The translations under genes and the position numbers were made by a program. From Paragonimus westermani (lineage: Eukaryota; Platyhelminthes; Trematoda; Plagiorchiida; Troglotrematidae), in assembly GCA_008508345.1 (NCBI GenBank), contig QNGE01001241.1:10114-74113 (forward strand): a stretch of DNA of 64,000 nucleotides, given 5' to 3'. The notes beneath the pieces were generated by a model that saw nothing but the letters and a program-made list of their open reading frames with translations, was not told the DNA's origin and ran no database searches. Numbering within the stretch: the stretch's first letter is position 1; each line of letters starts with the position of its first letter. Below are positions 23,029 to 32,424 of this stretch, in pieces.

Positions 23029-24116
23029 TTTGTGACGTTGTGGACATCTGATGTGGCTATCTATATATCCGTGGATATCTCCACTTTCTCTAATGCTGTT
23101 TCTTTCTTTGCCAAGAAGTCTGGACAAATTCATCTGAACTCAACAGATAGCTGACTGCTGTCATCCACTTTTGGGAGCGGCTGCCACTCACTTGAACACA
23201 TTCGGTGGTATTCAGGCACTAATACATTTGCAGCTTACCGGAGTTCTCACAGCCATCACACCGCCAGCAAAGCGTGGGGCAGAGACAATTCAGGCAGATG
23301 AATGTCAAAAAAAAACCTAGTCCGAACAGTAGTCGCCGGGTTGACATCTGAGGCACCCTATTGGCCACCGCACTCTCCATGGATCTCATACCTGACACTT
23401 CTGCGTGAACAACCACTCTCCTCAAATTTGCGTTCATCTGAATAAATTTGAAGGATTTCCAAGGCTCCTACTTTTGAGAAGTAGTGATCAGTGGCTCACT
23501 CAGGCTGGAGGATTTTTGATTTGCAATAAGCAGTCTTCAACTTTTTGGCTGTTAGCCAACCTTCTGGTGATCACATTGAGGAAGTGAATCAGGTTATTTA
23601 GGCCGACGCTACAGGAATCTGTATCGGTTTAGTGTAGAAGGCTGTTATCGATGAGGGGCTTCCTAATAATTCTTCCCAACTATTTCACCGGAAATTAGGT
23701 CAGGCATACTTGTGCTTTCTTCACTATGAATAATTGCAACTCTGGGCGTACTACATCTTTCCGTAACGCAAACCTTCTGGACTTCATTTCACTCCACTTG
23801 AGGCCACAAAAACTGATGGTTGCTGCATGCCACTAAGAAGATACTTCACACATATTTCGTTCGTCCTCTGTGTGTTACAAAAGTTGGTGACGATGAAAGC
23901 CTCCATCCAGGCGGAATTGGATCGTAACAACTGAGCGCTGTAAAATGTGAGGGATTTATTTGCGCGGTGTTTCCAGTGATGTCAGCGATTTGTACACGGG
24001 TTCGAGGCTGGAGGCCCAATCTACCCGGATCCAGTCAGTATGTTCGTTTTGATGTCCGGCGGTTTTCTGTTTACTTGAAAGGCGGTCATTGAAAACGGCG
24101 TGTAGCACCGCGCTTT
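23029..24116. other. No gene recognised; repeat tail sequence
   Basis: This separates the Gypsy and CR1 remnants. The last 200 bases, before the CR1 3' end, are GC-richer than the preceding part and may belong to the 3' UTR of that element or its insertion target. I looked here for tRNA-like boxes because of a GGTTCGAGGC string near 24000, but no cloverleaf could be formed. Confidence 0.35.
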
Positions 24117-26881
24117 GGGGTTACAGAAAGTACCAAGAACAGAGTAAAATAATAATCTAGCAAAACAGGATAGATTACTAATCTAACGGTTTGTTACGTA
24201 AATGAGAACCCAATAATACTTTGAGACGGTCCTTAGAAGAGCAGCTAACAAGCTCAAGTGGTAGGTCGTTCCAGTAGTTGATAACCCTATAAGAAAAGAA
24301 CTGTCGTCTTAGGAAGGTCCGAGGTCGAAGCTTATAGAGCCTCTTGTCGTGATCTCTTCGACTGTTATCATTTACTAGGGTGAAGAATTGTTACACGAGT
24401 ACTGTGCTAAAGAGAAAGTGTGTAAAAATTAAATCGCCGCGAAGTCTACAAAACTCAAGTGGATAAAGATCGAGAATTTCAAGGCGAGACTCGTAGGAGG
24501 GACGCCGTGAGCCAGTGACCATTTTGGTGGCTACTCGCTGAACACTTTCAATGGCGAGTATGTCCTTCTTCAAACCGGTGTAGACGACTTGATTGGTATA
24601 CTCGAGCAATGGTCTTATGTAGACTCTGTAAAGCGTGTGAAAGGCGCGCTTGTCAATCCGGGAGAAGGTTCGATTGATCATCCCGAGAGTCATGAGACCC
24701 CTTTTGGCGGCCAGCTGGTGATGACAGGAGAAGGACAAACCAGACGGTAGCCAGATCCCTAGGTTTTTTGAGGTCTACTTTCGTGAGATCTACTACACTT
24801 TGTGCACCATGTATCACGAATGGGTTCCCTGAGTCACCTCCGAGTGACATGTGCGCACACTTCCTGTCGTTTAGAGGAAGACTACAATCAAGGTCAATCT
24901 GCAATGCATTAGGGTCACAGGCATTCCAGATTTTTAAGTCGTCGGCATAAAGGAGGGCGTTGCTAGAGATCAACTCGGGGAGATCATCGATGTAAATGAG
25001 AAACAACAATGGACCAAGTACCGATCCTTGAGGGACTCCCACAGAGACTGGGGATGGAGACGGAAGGCCTGAACCGGCTTTCACTCTGAAAGTCCTGTTG
25101 CCAAGAGAGGAGGTTATCCAGCGGAGAACTTTTCCTTGGATCCCATAAGATTCTAGTTTATGCAACAGAGGACCGTGTGGGACACGGTTGAAGGCTTTGG
25201 CAAAGTCGAAGAAGATGGCATACGAGATATGACCATTGTCTTTGGCTTATGTTAGGTTATCCATGAAGACTAACATATTATTTATGCATGACCGATCGGG
25301 AAGAAAGCCATGCTGCGTCAAAGAGTAGAGGTTATTCGAGAAGAAATGCTTGGAGACGGTGCGCTTTAACAATCGCTCCATTATCTTGCATGGGATGCTG
25401 GTAAGGCTGATCGGCCGATAACTAGCAGGAGAGTGATGATCACCTGTTTTAAATATAGGTGAGACAGTGACCTCTTTCCATGCCTCCAGAAGAGTGCCTG
25501 TCCGAAAAGTCTGTTTAAACATATCAAAGGGAGGCACAGCCAAACCGACGGCTGCTTCTTTGAGGACTCGGAGATGAATCTTGTCTGGTCCCATGGCACT
25601 ATAAGGATTGATCTTGAGCAAGAGGTCCTGAACGTCGGACACAGAAAAGTCAGCTGTCAGGATGGGGTGTTGGAAGTGTCTCCGCGGGAGAATTGGATGC
25701 CAGTTCGGCAGATCCACATTGTAGACTGATGGGTGGTATTCTCTGAACACCCCGGCAACCACTTGGGGGTTGGAGGAGGTATCCCCGTCGGGAAGCCGCA
25801 GAGAAAGTGCTGAGGGCTTAGTTTTTCTCTAGCATCGTATATACTTGAAAAGAAAAGTATTATTCTCGTGAGCTACCTGTATGATTTTTGACTGTACCTG
25901 TTGGGTGTATTGCCGGGTTGCCCGCTTGCACCTGTTTCGTACAGAGCGAAAGGCCTCTAGATCCTCTGGCCTACCCGTAAGCTTCTGCTCAGAGAATAGG
26001 CGAGAATGTACCTCAAGAAGCCGGCGTATGTTCCGCGGAAGTGGTGCACGAGAGGAGAATTTCCATAGTTTTCGAGGAACAAATGCCTCATTATCTTCGT
26101 GAATGGCAGCTTTAAAAGAAAGGTAGTTCAAGTTCACTGAGTCGGATGTGCGGCTGAGTGTGCTTAAGAACGTCTTTAGTGCGTTAAAGCCTGCTTTCTG
26201 GAAGTTTCGGAATGAAGTCTTTGTTACAGCGTTTTGGAGCCAGTAACGGATGAAGTCAAAAACTGGTAGCATGTGGTCACTATGCCTTAACGGTGGTTTG
26301 ATGACCACCCTATCTACCAGGTGAGCCTCGTTCGTAATGACCAGATCGAGCAAGGATGTTGTCTATCCTGGACGGTGCCTTGTAGGTAGATCGACATGCT
26401 GTGTACAGGCTTTCTCACGGATCAACATTACCAAGGATTTCGAGAACTCCCAGCCACAGTCCTCATGAGTAGCCACCACAAAGTTGATTGTGGGTGCGTT
26501 AAGGTCACCCATAATAAGAAGATATGAGAAACGCTGGGCAGACGTGAGTCTGTCTGAGGTAGCAAGGATGGCTTCGTTGTCGGATGCACTGCATGAAGGC
26601 GAACGGTACATAACACCGGTAAGAAGCGTGCCACGTTTGCGAAGTTGCAGTTTGATCCAGAGCGTGTCGCATTTCTCTGGGAAGGTAAATTCCCCCACGA
26701 CAGCTGGCACTGGGAGCATCTGGCTTAGGAAAACGCGCAGCCTCTCATGCGTCCACGGGAGGAGTCTGTCCGGTATAAAGAGTAACCAGGGACATGCAGT
26801 GATAATAGTTTTGAATAAGGGCAATCGACAAACCAACCTCCAATGAATGTGTCTAGTCCACTCAATGTTAGCCGGAGCCAC
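24117..26881 (-). mobile_element. CR1-type non-LTR retrotransposon, best preserved copy
   Basis: On the minus strand this element carries the distal part of an endonuclease domain, a linker, a complete RT and the conserved C-terminal region, followed by a short 3' UTR. The 5' end is truncated within or just before the endonuclease domain. The 3' border is an estimate from the end of ORF2 and the loss of similarity to the older copy at 17.2 kb. Trematode CR1-like elements such as the SR1 group of schistosomes share this organisation. Compared with the four other LINE fragments in the first 28 kb it has by far the fewest lesions, so it is the most recent of them. Confidence 0.82.
24178..26881 (-). 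pseudogene. CR1 ORF2: endonuclease and reverse transcriptase, nearly intact
   Basis: One frame runs from 26881 to about 24770 with only three stops: TAG at 26363-26365, TAG at 25829-25831 and TAA at 25247-25249. The frame then shifts by one at a six-T run (24764-24769) and continues to a TAG at 24178-24180, passing a fourth stop (TAA, 24391-24393). Visible motifs: GDLNAP of the endonuclease (26492-26509); PLRHSDHML (about 26268-26293); SPASYRPISLTSIPCKIMER (25375-25434); [18 protein letters not shown] motif A, just after the third stop; [20 protein letters not shown]; the catalytic YADD (24938-24949), intact; YIRPLLEYTNQVVYTGLKKD; and the C-terminal FFSYRVINYWNDLPLE. The first 40 or so residues are in a shifted frame relative to GYSLYRTD. 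Confidence 0.85.
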
Positions 26882-27100
26882 AGAGCGTCACATTTATCAG
26901 AAAAGTGAAAATCCCGGATAACAGTGGGTGCTGGGGGATTCTACATTAGGAAACTCTCAGAGATCTTTACTGTCCTTTGAACAGGGTCAGATCGGTGAAC
27001 TGAGTGTTTGGAGGCACGCAGTTTACTGCTGCTGACATCTCCTTTTGGCCAGTTCTCCGTAAAAGCGAAGGTAGGCGACTAATTTTCATGGACTGCCTAA
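26882..27100 (-). pseudogene. Second, older CR1 endonuclease fragment
   Basis: 26878-27010 aligns by eye with 26650-26800 inside the neighbouring CR1 copy, same strand. Both contain CAGAGCG, then a CATTT segment, a GGGGGA/GGGAGC segment and TTAGGAAA, with roughly two thirds of bases matching. It is therefore a second copy of the endonuclease region lying immediately upstream of the younger element's truncated 5' end. It is either an older insertion that the younger element landed in or beside, or a local duplication. Confidence 0.55.
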
Positions 27101-27417
27101 TTTCCGTTAATTTATCGGAAAGACACCATTCGCACACAGGGACTTGAAGGTTACTCCCTTGTTTGCTTTTGCAAAAAGATAGAGTGGACTGCGCAGTGAC
27201 GAGCCTGGGAGATCAGATCTAGGGTTGGAGAGTGGGTACTAGAGACGGCGCAGAGGCTGGACTCTGTTTGCTCTGCCGAGTTATTCTGGCAGCCTGCCTT
27301 TGCTGCGCACGTCAATGACTTCATAGGATACTCGATTGGCGTTCTGATTTTTGCAGCTTGTGGCTTCCATGTCCCTGACAACTTCCGTCTCTTGGGAGGG
27401 TGTTTGGAAATATTCAC

Positions 27418-28040
27418 TCAAAAAACTCTAACTCTCTTTTCGGCTGAGGGTGTTTTGATGCCGCATGTAGAACTATCAAGTGGGGCTGGCCAGATAAGTG
27501 TCCTTTGAGTCCATTCGTTCCGAACCCTTGGAAAAAATTTTCTGCATAGCCTTTGGGCGGATTTCAGTGCAGATACCTCTGAAAGCGGTTTATGAGCGAT
27601 CACCTTGCACTCAAAGTCTGTGGCTATGTTGGAGGAAAGGTTGGCTTTTGGAATGACGTTTACAGAAACGGCATTCCGGATTATTACTACCAGCACAAAA
27701 ACTTGTGGAGACGCTTCACGAGGAGAAACTACAACGTTAGTTTGCAATTGTAGCTTCCGACCTGCCATGGTTTGTGATTTGGCCTTAGTCCGTTGTTCAT
27801 GCTCCGCTCTCTTGTAGACAGCGACTGAGTAACACGTCTTTAGGCTGGCGTTGGCAGGTAAGGTTGCCTAAAGGCCGAATGACTTCATGTTTGACCTGGC
27901 ACACGTCGTGCTCGCAGTTGTGAGATTTGCGACATCCTGGGAGAAACAGGATGTCAGGGCTAGCTTATCCGGCTCAGCCTGGGGAGTGGTTGTGTGCAAG
28001 GCACCCCACAAAACAACTCTTCGTCCTCTGAGAACCTACC
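27418..28040 (-). pseudogene. Possible LINE ORF1 remains
   Basis: Minus-strand frames here are weakly ORF1-like. RGRRVVLWGALHTTTPQAEP (near 27970-28025) resembles the strand that opens the RRM-like domain. CKVIAHKPLSEVSALKSAQR, then LCRKFFPRVR (27535-27620), resembles the C-terminal block with a VLxSAxxL spacing. Position and strand fit the ORF1 of the older CR1 copy at 26.9-27.1 kb. There are stops between the pieces. The similarity is by pattern only. Confidence 0.28.
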
Positions 28041-28250
28041 CTTTCATTTTTATGGCAGCCTCCTCCACATATGGAGTTGAGAGAAAGGCTGCCTTCTTGG
28101 AGATCGCAAGATCATGGGGGGCAAGCGCTATGCAGTCATTCAAAGACTGCAGGTCCAACTTCATTTCATGTATGGTCTGTTGGTTCTGTTCCGTTCTATT
28201 CCTATGGAAATATTGAATTGAGACATGGCAAATATGTACGTGCAATCACC

Positions 28251-28753
28251 GGCTTCTTTTGCCGATTCAGATCTCGCGATGCGTACGTGGAAACCTGTAA
28301 GCCATCGTATGGTTTAACTGCCTTTAAATGTAAAGTTCATTCAAGTTCAAGAGAAGGCTAAGGAAACCGGTTGGTTGCACTCGACTTCGCTGAAACCAAT
28401 GCAATTGTCCAGCAGAAGTCCGGGGAAGTTAGAACGGACGAACAGATCACACCAACAAGACCCGGTTTATAGTTCGCAACCCATGTGAAATCTGCCCGAG
28501 TGATTAAAAATTATTGTTCGCGTTTTTCTGTCTCTCTGACAGGTACGAATGTACTTTTTTGTAATAGCGCTCGATCCAAATATTTCCTCATGCTCTTTCT
28601 GTGCGGGTCATTTTCCTAGAAGTTCTGTAAATGAGAACGGACCACAACCATTTGAAATGATGACTGATCGTTTAGCTTCCTTTGTATTGAAATACTCACT
28701 TTCGAGTAAACCTGGTTAAATGATATACATACTTAACGGTATTGCGCAATAGG
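28251..28753 (+). other. Region just upstream of the Shal coding exon
   Basis: No repeat motif is visible from about 28.4 kb on. This stretch should hold the 5' UTR and possibly a 5' UTR intron boundary of the channel gene. An in-frame TGA at 28721-28723 closes the coding frame upstream. Several upstream ATGs in other frames are present. No TATA box was convincing. Confidence 0.5.
28522..28542 (+). promoter_or_regulatory. Candidate 3' splice acceptor in the 5' UTR
   Basis: A run of pyrimidines (TTTTTCTGTCTCTCTGACAG at 28523-28542) has the form of a strong splice acceptor: a polypyrimidine tract, then CAG. It lies 211 bases before the ATG. If used, the coding exon starts at 28543 and an untranslated exon lies further upstream. 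Confidence 0.4.
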
Positions 28754-29626
28754 ATGACGCAAGTCTGCGATCTTGTTCGAGCATCTGCATGGCTTCCATT
28801 AGTTCGTGGATCAGCTATTGGCTGGATTCCTATATCACAACATCCTCTGCCAAGGTCTATTGTACTGAAGGACGGGTCGGTGCAACATGCTTCTTTGGTC
28901 GAAGAGAAGGCTGTCATCAACGTCAGTGGCCATCGTTTTGAAGTTTCAAAAGGAAGCCTCAATAGATATCCACATACGCTTTTGGGCTCAGATGAGAGAG
29001 ACTATTTCTACGACGATACTGTTGGAGAGTACTATTTCGACCGCGACCCGGAAATATTCCGTCATATACTCACATATTACCGTTGCGGTCATTTACATTA
29101 TCCCAAGAAGGAATGTGTGATGCAGTACGAAGATGAACTTGCTTATTTTCGTATAGCACCCGAAGCACTTGGTGACTGTTGTTATGAGGATTATCACGAC
29201 AGTAAACGTGAAAATTCCGAGCGTCTCCTCGAAGAGAAATCAGTAGCGAAAGAGGCTACAGATATCCCAAAAGATTTCCGTAATCGGCTTTGGCAAGCGT
29301 TCGAAAATCCAGAGTTTTCTACGATGGCAATTGTCATATATTATGTCACAGGATTCTTCATTGCTGTTTCGGTGTTTGCCAATATTACTGAAACTATTCC
29401 TTGTGGTCCGGAACCTGGATTGAGTAAACAAAGGGCATGCGGGGACCGGTATCTTGACGCTTTTTTCTGCTTGGACACAGCGTGTGTGATTATATTCACT
29501 TTGGAGTATAGTGCAAGAATGTATGCTGCTCCAAACCGCTGGAAGTTTTTCATAACCGTCATGAGCATAATTGATGTGGTTGCAATCCTACCGTTTTATA
29601 TCGGCTTGCTAATGCCTGATAATAAA
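28754..29626 (+). CDS. Shal/Kv4 voltage-gated potassium channel, first coding exon (partial)
   Basis: This exon encodes 291 residues of a Kv4 (Shal) alpha subunit, which forms tetrameric A-type K+ channels in excitable-cell membranes. Residues 9-27 (RASAWLPLVRGSAIGWIPI) match the Kv4 N-terminal hydrophobic segment that drives fast inactivation and binds KChIPs in other animals. The T1 tetramerisation domain spans about 53-147 (VINVSGHRFE... DCCYEDY). Its zinc ligands H115, C121, C142 and C143 keep the H-x5-C-x20-CC spacing of non-Shaker Kv channels. S1 is about 190-212 (YYVTGFFIAVSVFANITETI), S2 about 232-256 (FFCLDTACVIIFTLEYSARM), S3 about 264-286 (VMSIIDVVAILPFYIGL). The start is the first ATG after an in-frame stop at 28721; it gives a few more N-terminal residues than typical Kv4. 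The exon ends in phase 0 before GTACGT. S4, pore and C-terminus are outside the window. Confidence 0.95.
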
Positions 29627-29632
29627 GTACGT
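29627..29632 (+). promoter_or_regulatory. Splice donor of the Shal exon
   Basis: The coding frame reads MPDNK and then reaches GTACGT, after which an in-frame TGA follows within four codons. Other Kv4 proteins continue here into the S3-S4 linker and S4, so the frame must be spliced. The cut after AAA leaves the exon in phase 0. Confidence 0.8.
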
Positions 29633-32236
29633 GATTGATTTTTCTTGTTTATACGCATTAATGTAGTTTGTAATATCTTGGAATGTTCTGAGGCAATCAG
29701 TCACACTGATCATTATTGTTCACCATCTAGATATCTTGGCTTTCCGGAAACCTAATCAAAATTTTCCCCTTTCAAAACTTTTTAATTAACATTACACAGG
29801 GAACTCGTTTATTGTAAACTGGCACTCAAATCAACCCAAATTTACAACACAACTACAAAGCCTTTCTTGTACATTCTCAAAATATGCTCCATTTGGTAGA
29901 CCATTCCTATTTTGTTTTATCGTCAGTTTCATCACATAAGTTTATTATTACCTTAGAAGTGTTGCACCACTTATTGCCATTTATATTCAAACCAGAATTA
30001 ACGAACTAAAAGTGAAGCAATTGAATTGTCCCTTTCGTATATATCTTTCCGTAAATTGTTCCTGTATTTTTATATTTCAAACCTAAGTTTTATTCACATT
30101 ACTGGGCTGTTTTGTTCTGTGATTCCTTGTTTAAAGTCCGTTTCTTAGCATACATGCAATTCGGTGCAGATTATCACAATTGGAATCGAAATAACTAGCG
30201 AGTGTTTTGAGTGTCGACGGTGTTTTCTAGTGCATCACATTTCCCCCCATAGGGTCTTATGTATTTCGACGTTCAATATCAGCCGTTTGCCCTCGATACA
30301 TTGCTATTTCGGATTAGGTCACTATGAAGTATATTTTTTCGGATCTGGATTTTCGTCTTTCCATGTGTGTTTGTGCACTATAGTGGTTTGTTGGTTAACT
30401 AGTGAGGTCATATGAACCGTCTGTTCTATGTCATATTACTTCCGAACAGATAATTCTGCTTAAGTTCACTCCCCCTTTCATAAGCCTCACGGATCTTTTA
30501 ACCTATCATATATCCCAGTCTCAATTTATCCCCCCCCTAATCAAAACGCGACAGACAGTCGCATATTGTGTTGCTGGTAATTTTACCCATAAAAAAGCGA
30601 CTTTTGTAATATTTTGATACATACGAAGACATAATTTCATAGGTCGTTTTCATAGCACAATGCTTAAAACAGCTTGAGTGCTGATAAACGGTTGTACATT
30701 ACCGGCAGATTCTGGTCGGCTAGACCGAGTCATATGTTCCTATATGTACTGTCGTCCTCTGAAGTGACAGTAGGTTAGCAGTTGACACCACGTACATCAA
30801 AGATGATGAAACTAAAGACGAAAGATAATGACAAAGGACCACTATCCAAAGCAGCGACCTTAATGGTGGTTTGACCCGAAAAATCCCCGTACAAAAATCC
30901 GGGTGTAGCTGTTACTAGGTGAACTGTCCTTGCCTTCAATTAGGGTTTGTTGAATCCGTCAGTGTACAAAGGTTTGCTTCTGCGATAATTGTCCGTTAGC
31001 GTTAAAAGTCTGTTTTCTATCTCACTTTATATGTATTCAATACCATTTTGTTGTGGTACCATCATTTTGCTGTTGCTGATGAAATATGTTTTAAACAGTT
31101 GCATCGTTGCATCGTTGATTGGCAACATTTTTCCACTCAGCATGTCTCTCAGCGCCGTCGTCTTATTAATACGAGGATTAATGTATTTTTGTTCCACCAC
31201 ACCTTTCTGTCAACACCACTACCGTTGTGTATCGATGTGAAAACTGCTAATTGGGCGACCTTCTTTCCGGAAGATGCAGCTTATTTCATATAGGCGAAAG
31301 CAGTGAGTTGTTAGCAGGTGATAGTTAACGGGACTAGAGGGTTCTGCTATTTTTAAGTGTTAAATAAGTGTCACATCAATATGTCCTCTCTCTACAGAGA
31401 TGAAATTTCTCAAGTGTGTGACTGGGCCAATTAGAAGAATTCTATTGCCACATACGGGCAGAATATCAGATAGCTGGATGGAGAATTTGGCCTCTGATTT
31501 ACTTACTTTGAGTTGTGGTTCACATAATTGATAAAATTTTGCGCTTGATGTACATTTCTTACTGGAGAAAAAAGTAAATACTACTTACCGAAACGTACCA
31601 GGAAACATCAGAGGTAACTTCTTCTGTGCATGTTTTTTAGGCAGAATAGGTAATCGGGGAGTGATGCTCAGGTGGAGAATAGCTTTTCAGTTGCTTTCAG
31701 TTTGAAAGAACCAATTTAAGTTGCTCATGTGGGTTTCTTCGAGACAAGGAAGTAGTTCTCAGTCGAACATATTTTTTAATAAAATGCTAAAACACGATTT
31801 CACTGTCTCTTTGTTTTCCTTCTAATGCGGAGTGCACTGGCACAAACACAATGCAGTAAATAATTAATAAATCTGCATGTTTGTGCTGCCTACAATTGAA
31901 TAGCGATGGTTCATTAATCGTTACTGCTTTGTGGTAAACCAACACGTTCTTGAAAGTTTTGATTCTACTTTTCAAACTCAGTGGACAATTTTACCTGTAC
32001 ATGATAGTTATTTTACATGAGATCAGACGCACCTTATATTTTGCCTCGTCCGATTTTTCAATGTACGTTAGTAAAAATAGATCTTTTATCACAAGCCACC
32101 GGCTAGTTACATGAAACATAGTGTAAAAAATAGCTTCTTTTATTTCACCAGTTCGGTTGAGACTAGTTTTTCTTTAGTAGTTTGTCCAGGTTTATGAAAC
32201 GGGGTACGGCAGTTAAGTTAACGTGCTAATTTAGAC

Positions 32237-32424
32237 CACCATCATCATCATAGACAGCAATACATCAGTGGTTCACACTAATGCTTAACTGCCACACAAC
32301 CATGAGAAAACAGCAAACCCTATATAGAAAGAGAGAAGGAAAAAGAAGGGGACGGGAAGGGACCTAACTACTAAAAATGACTACGTCCAACTTCAAACAT
32401 TCAGTATCTGGGTGCCTACACCTG
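32237..32424 (-). repeat. Solo 3' tail of an RTE-type LINE
   Basis: The sequence aligns along its length with 1285-1480, the 3' UTR of the RTE fragment, in the same orientation. It begins with the same ATC/ATG run (32238-32250) and includes shared blocks such as ACAGCAATA, AACTGCCACACAACCATGA and GAGAGAAGGAAAAA. No RTE coding sequence follows, so this is a very strongly 5'-truncated insertion. It is antisense to the Shal gene. Confidence 0.75.

Noticed and set aside
23990..24060. Possible tRNA B-box (GGTTCGAGGC)
   Set aside because: No A-box at the right distance and no acceptor, D or anticodon stems could be formed.
31560..31610. A third possible hammerhead-like layout (CTGGAGA ... GTAA/TTAC ... 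GAAACGT)
   Set aside because: The box departs from the consensus (GG instead of GA), the stem has only four pairs and the segment is not repeated in the window. Chance is the simpler explanation.
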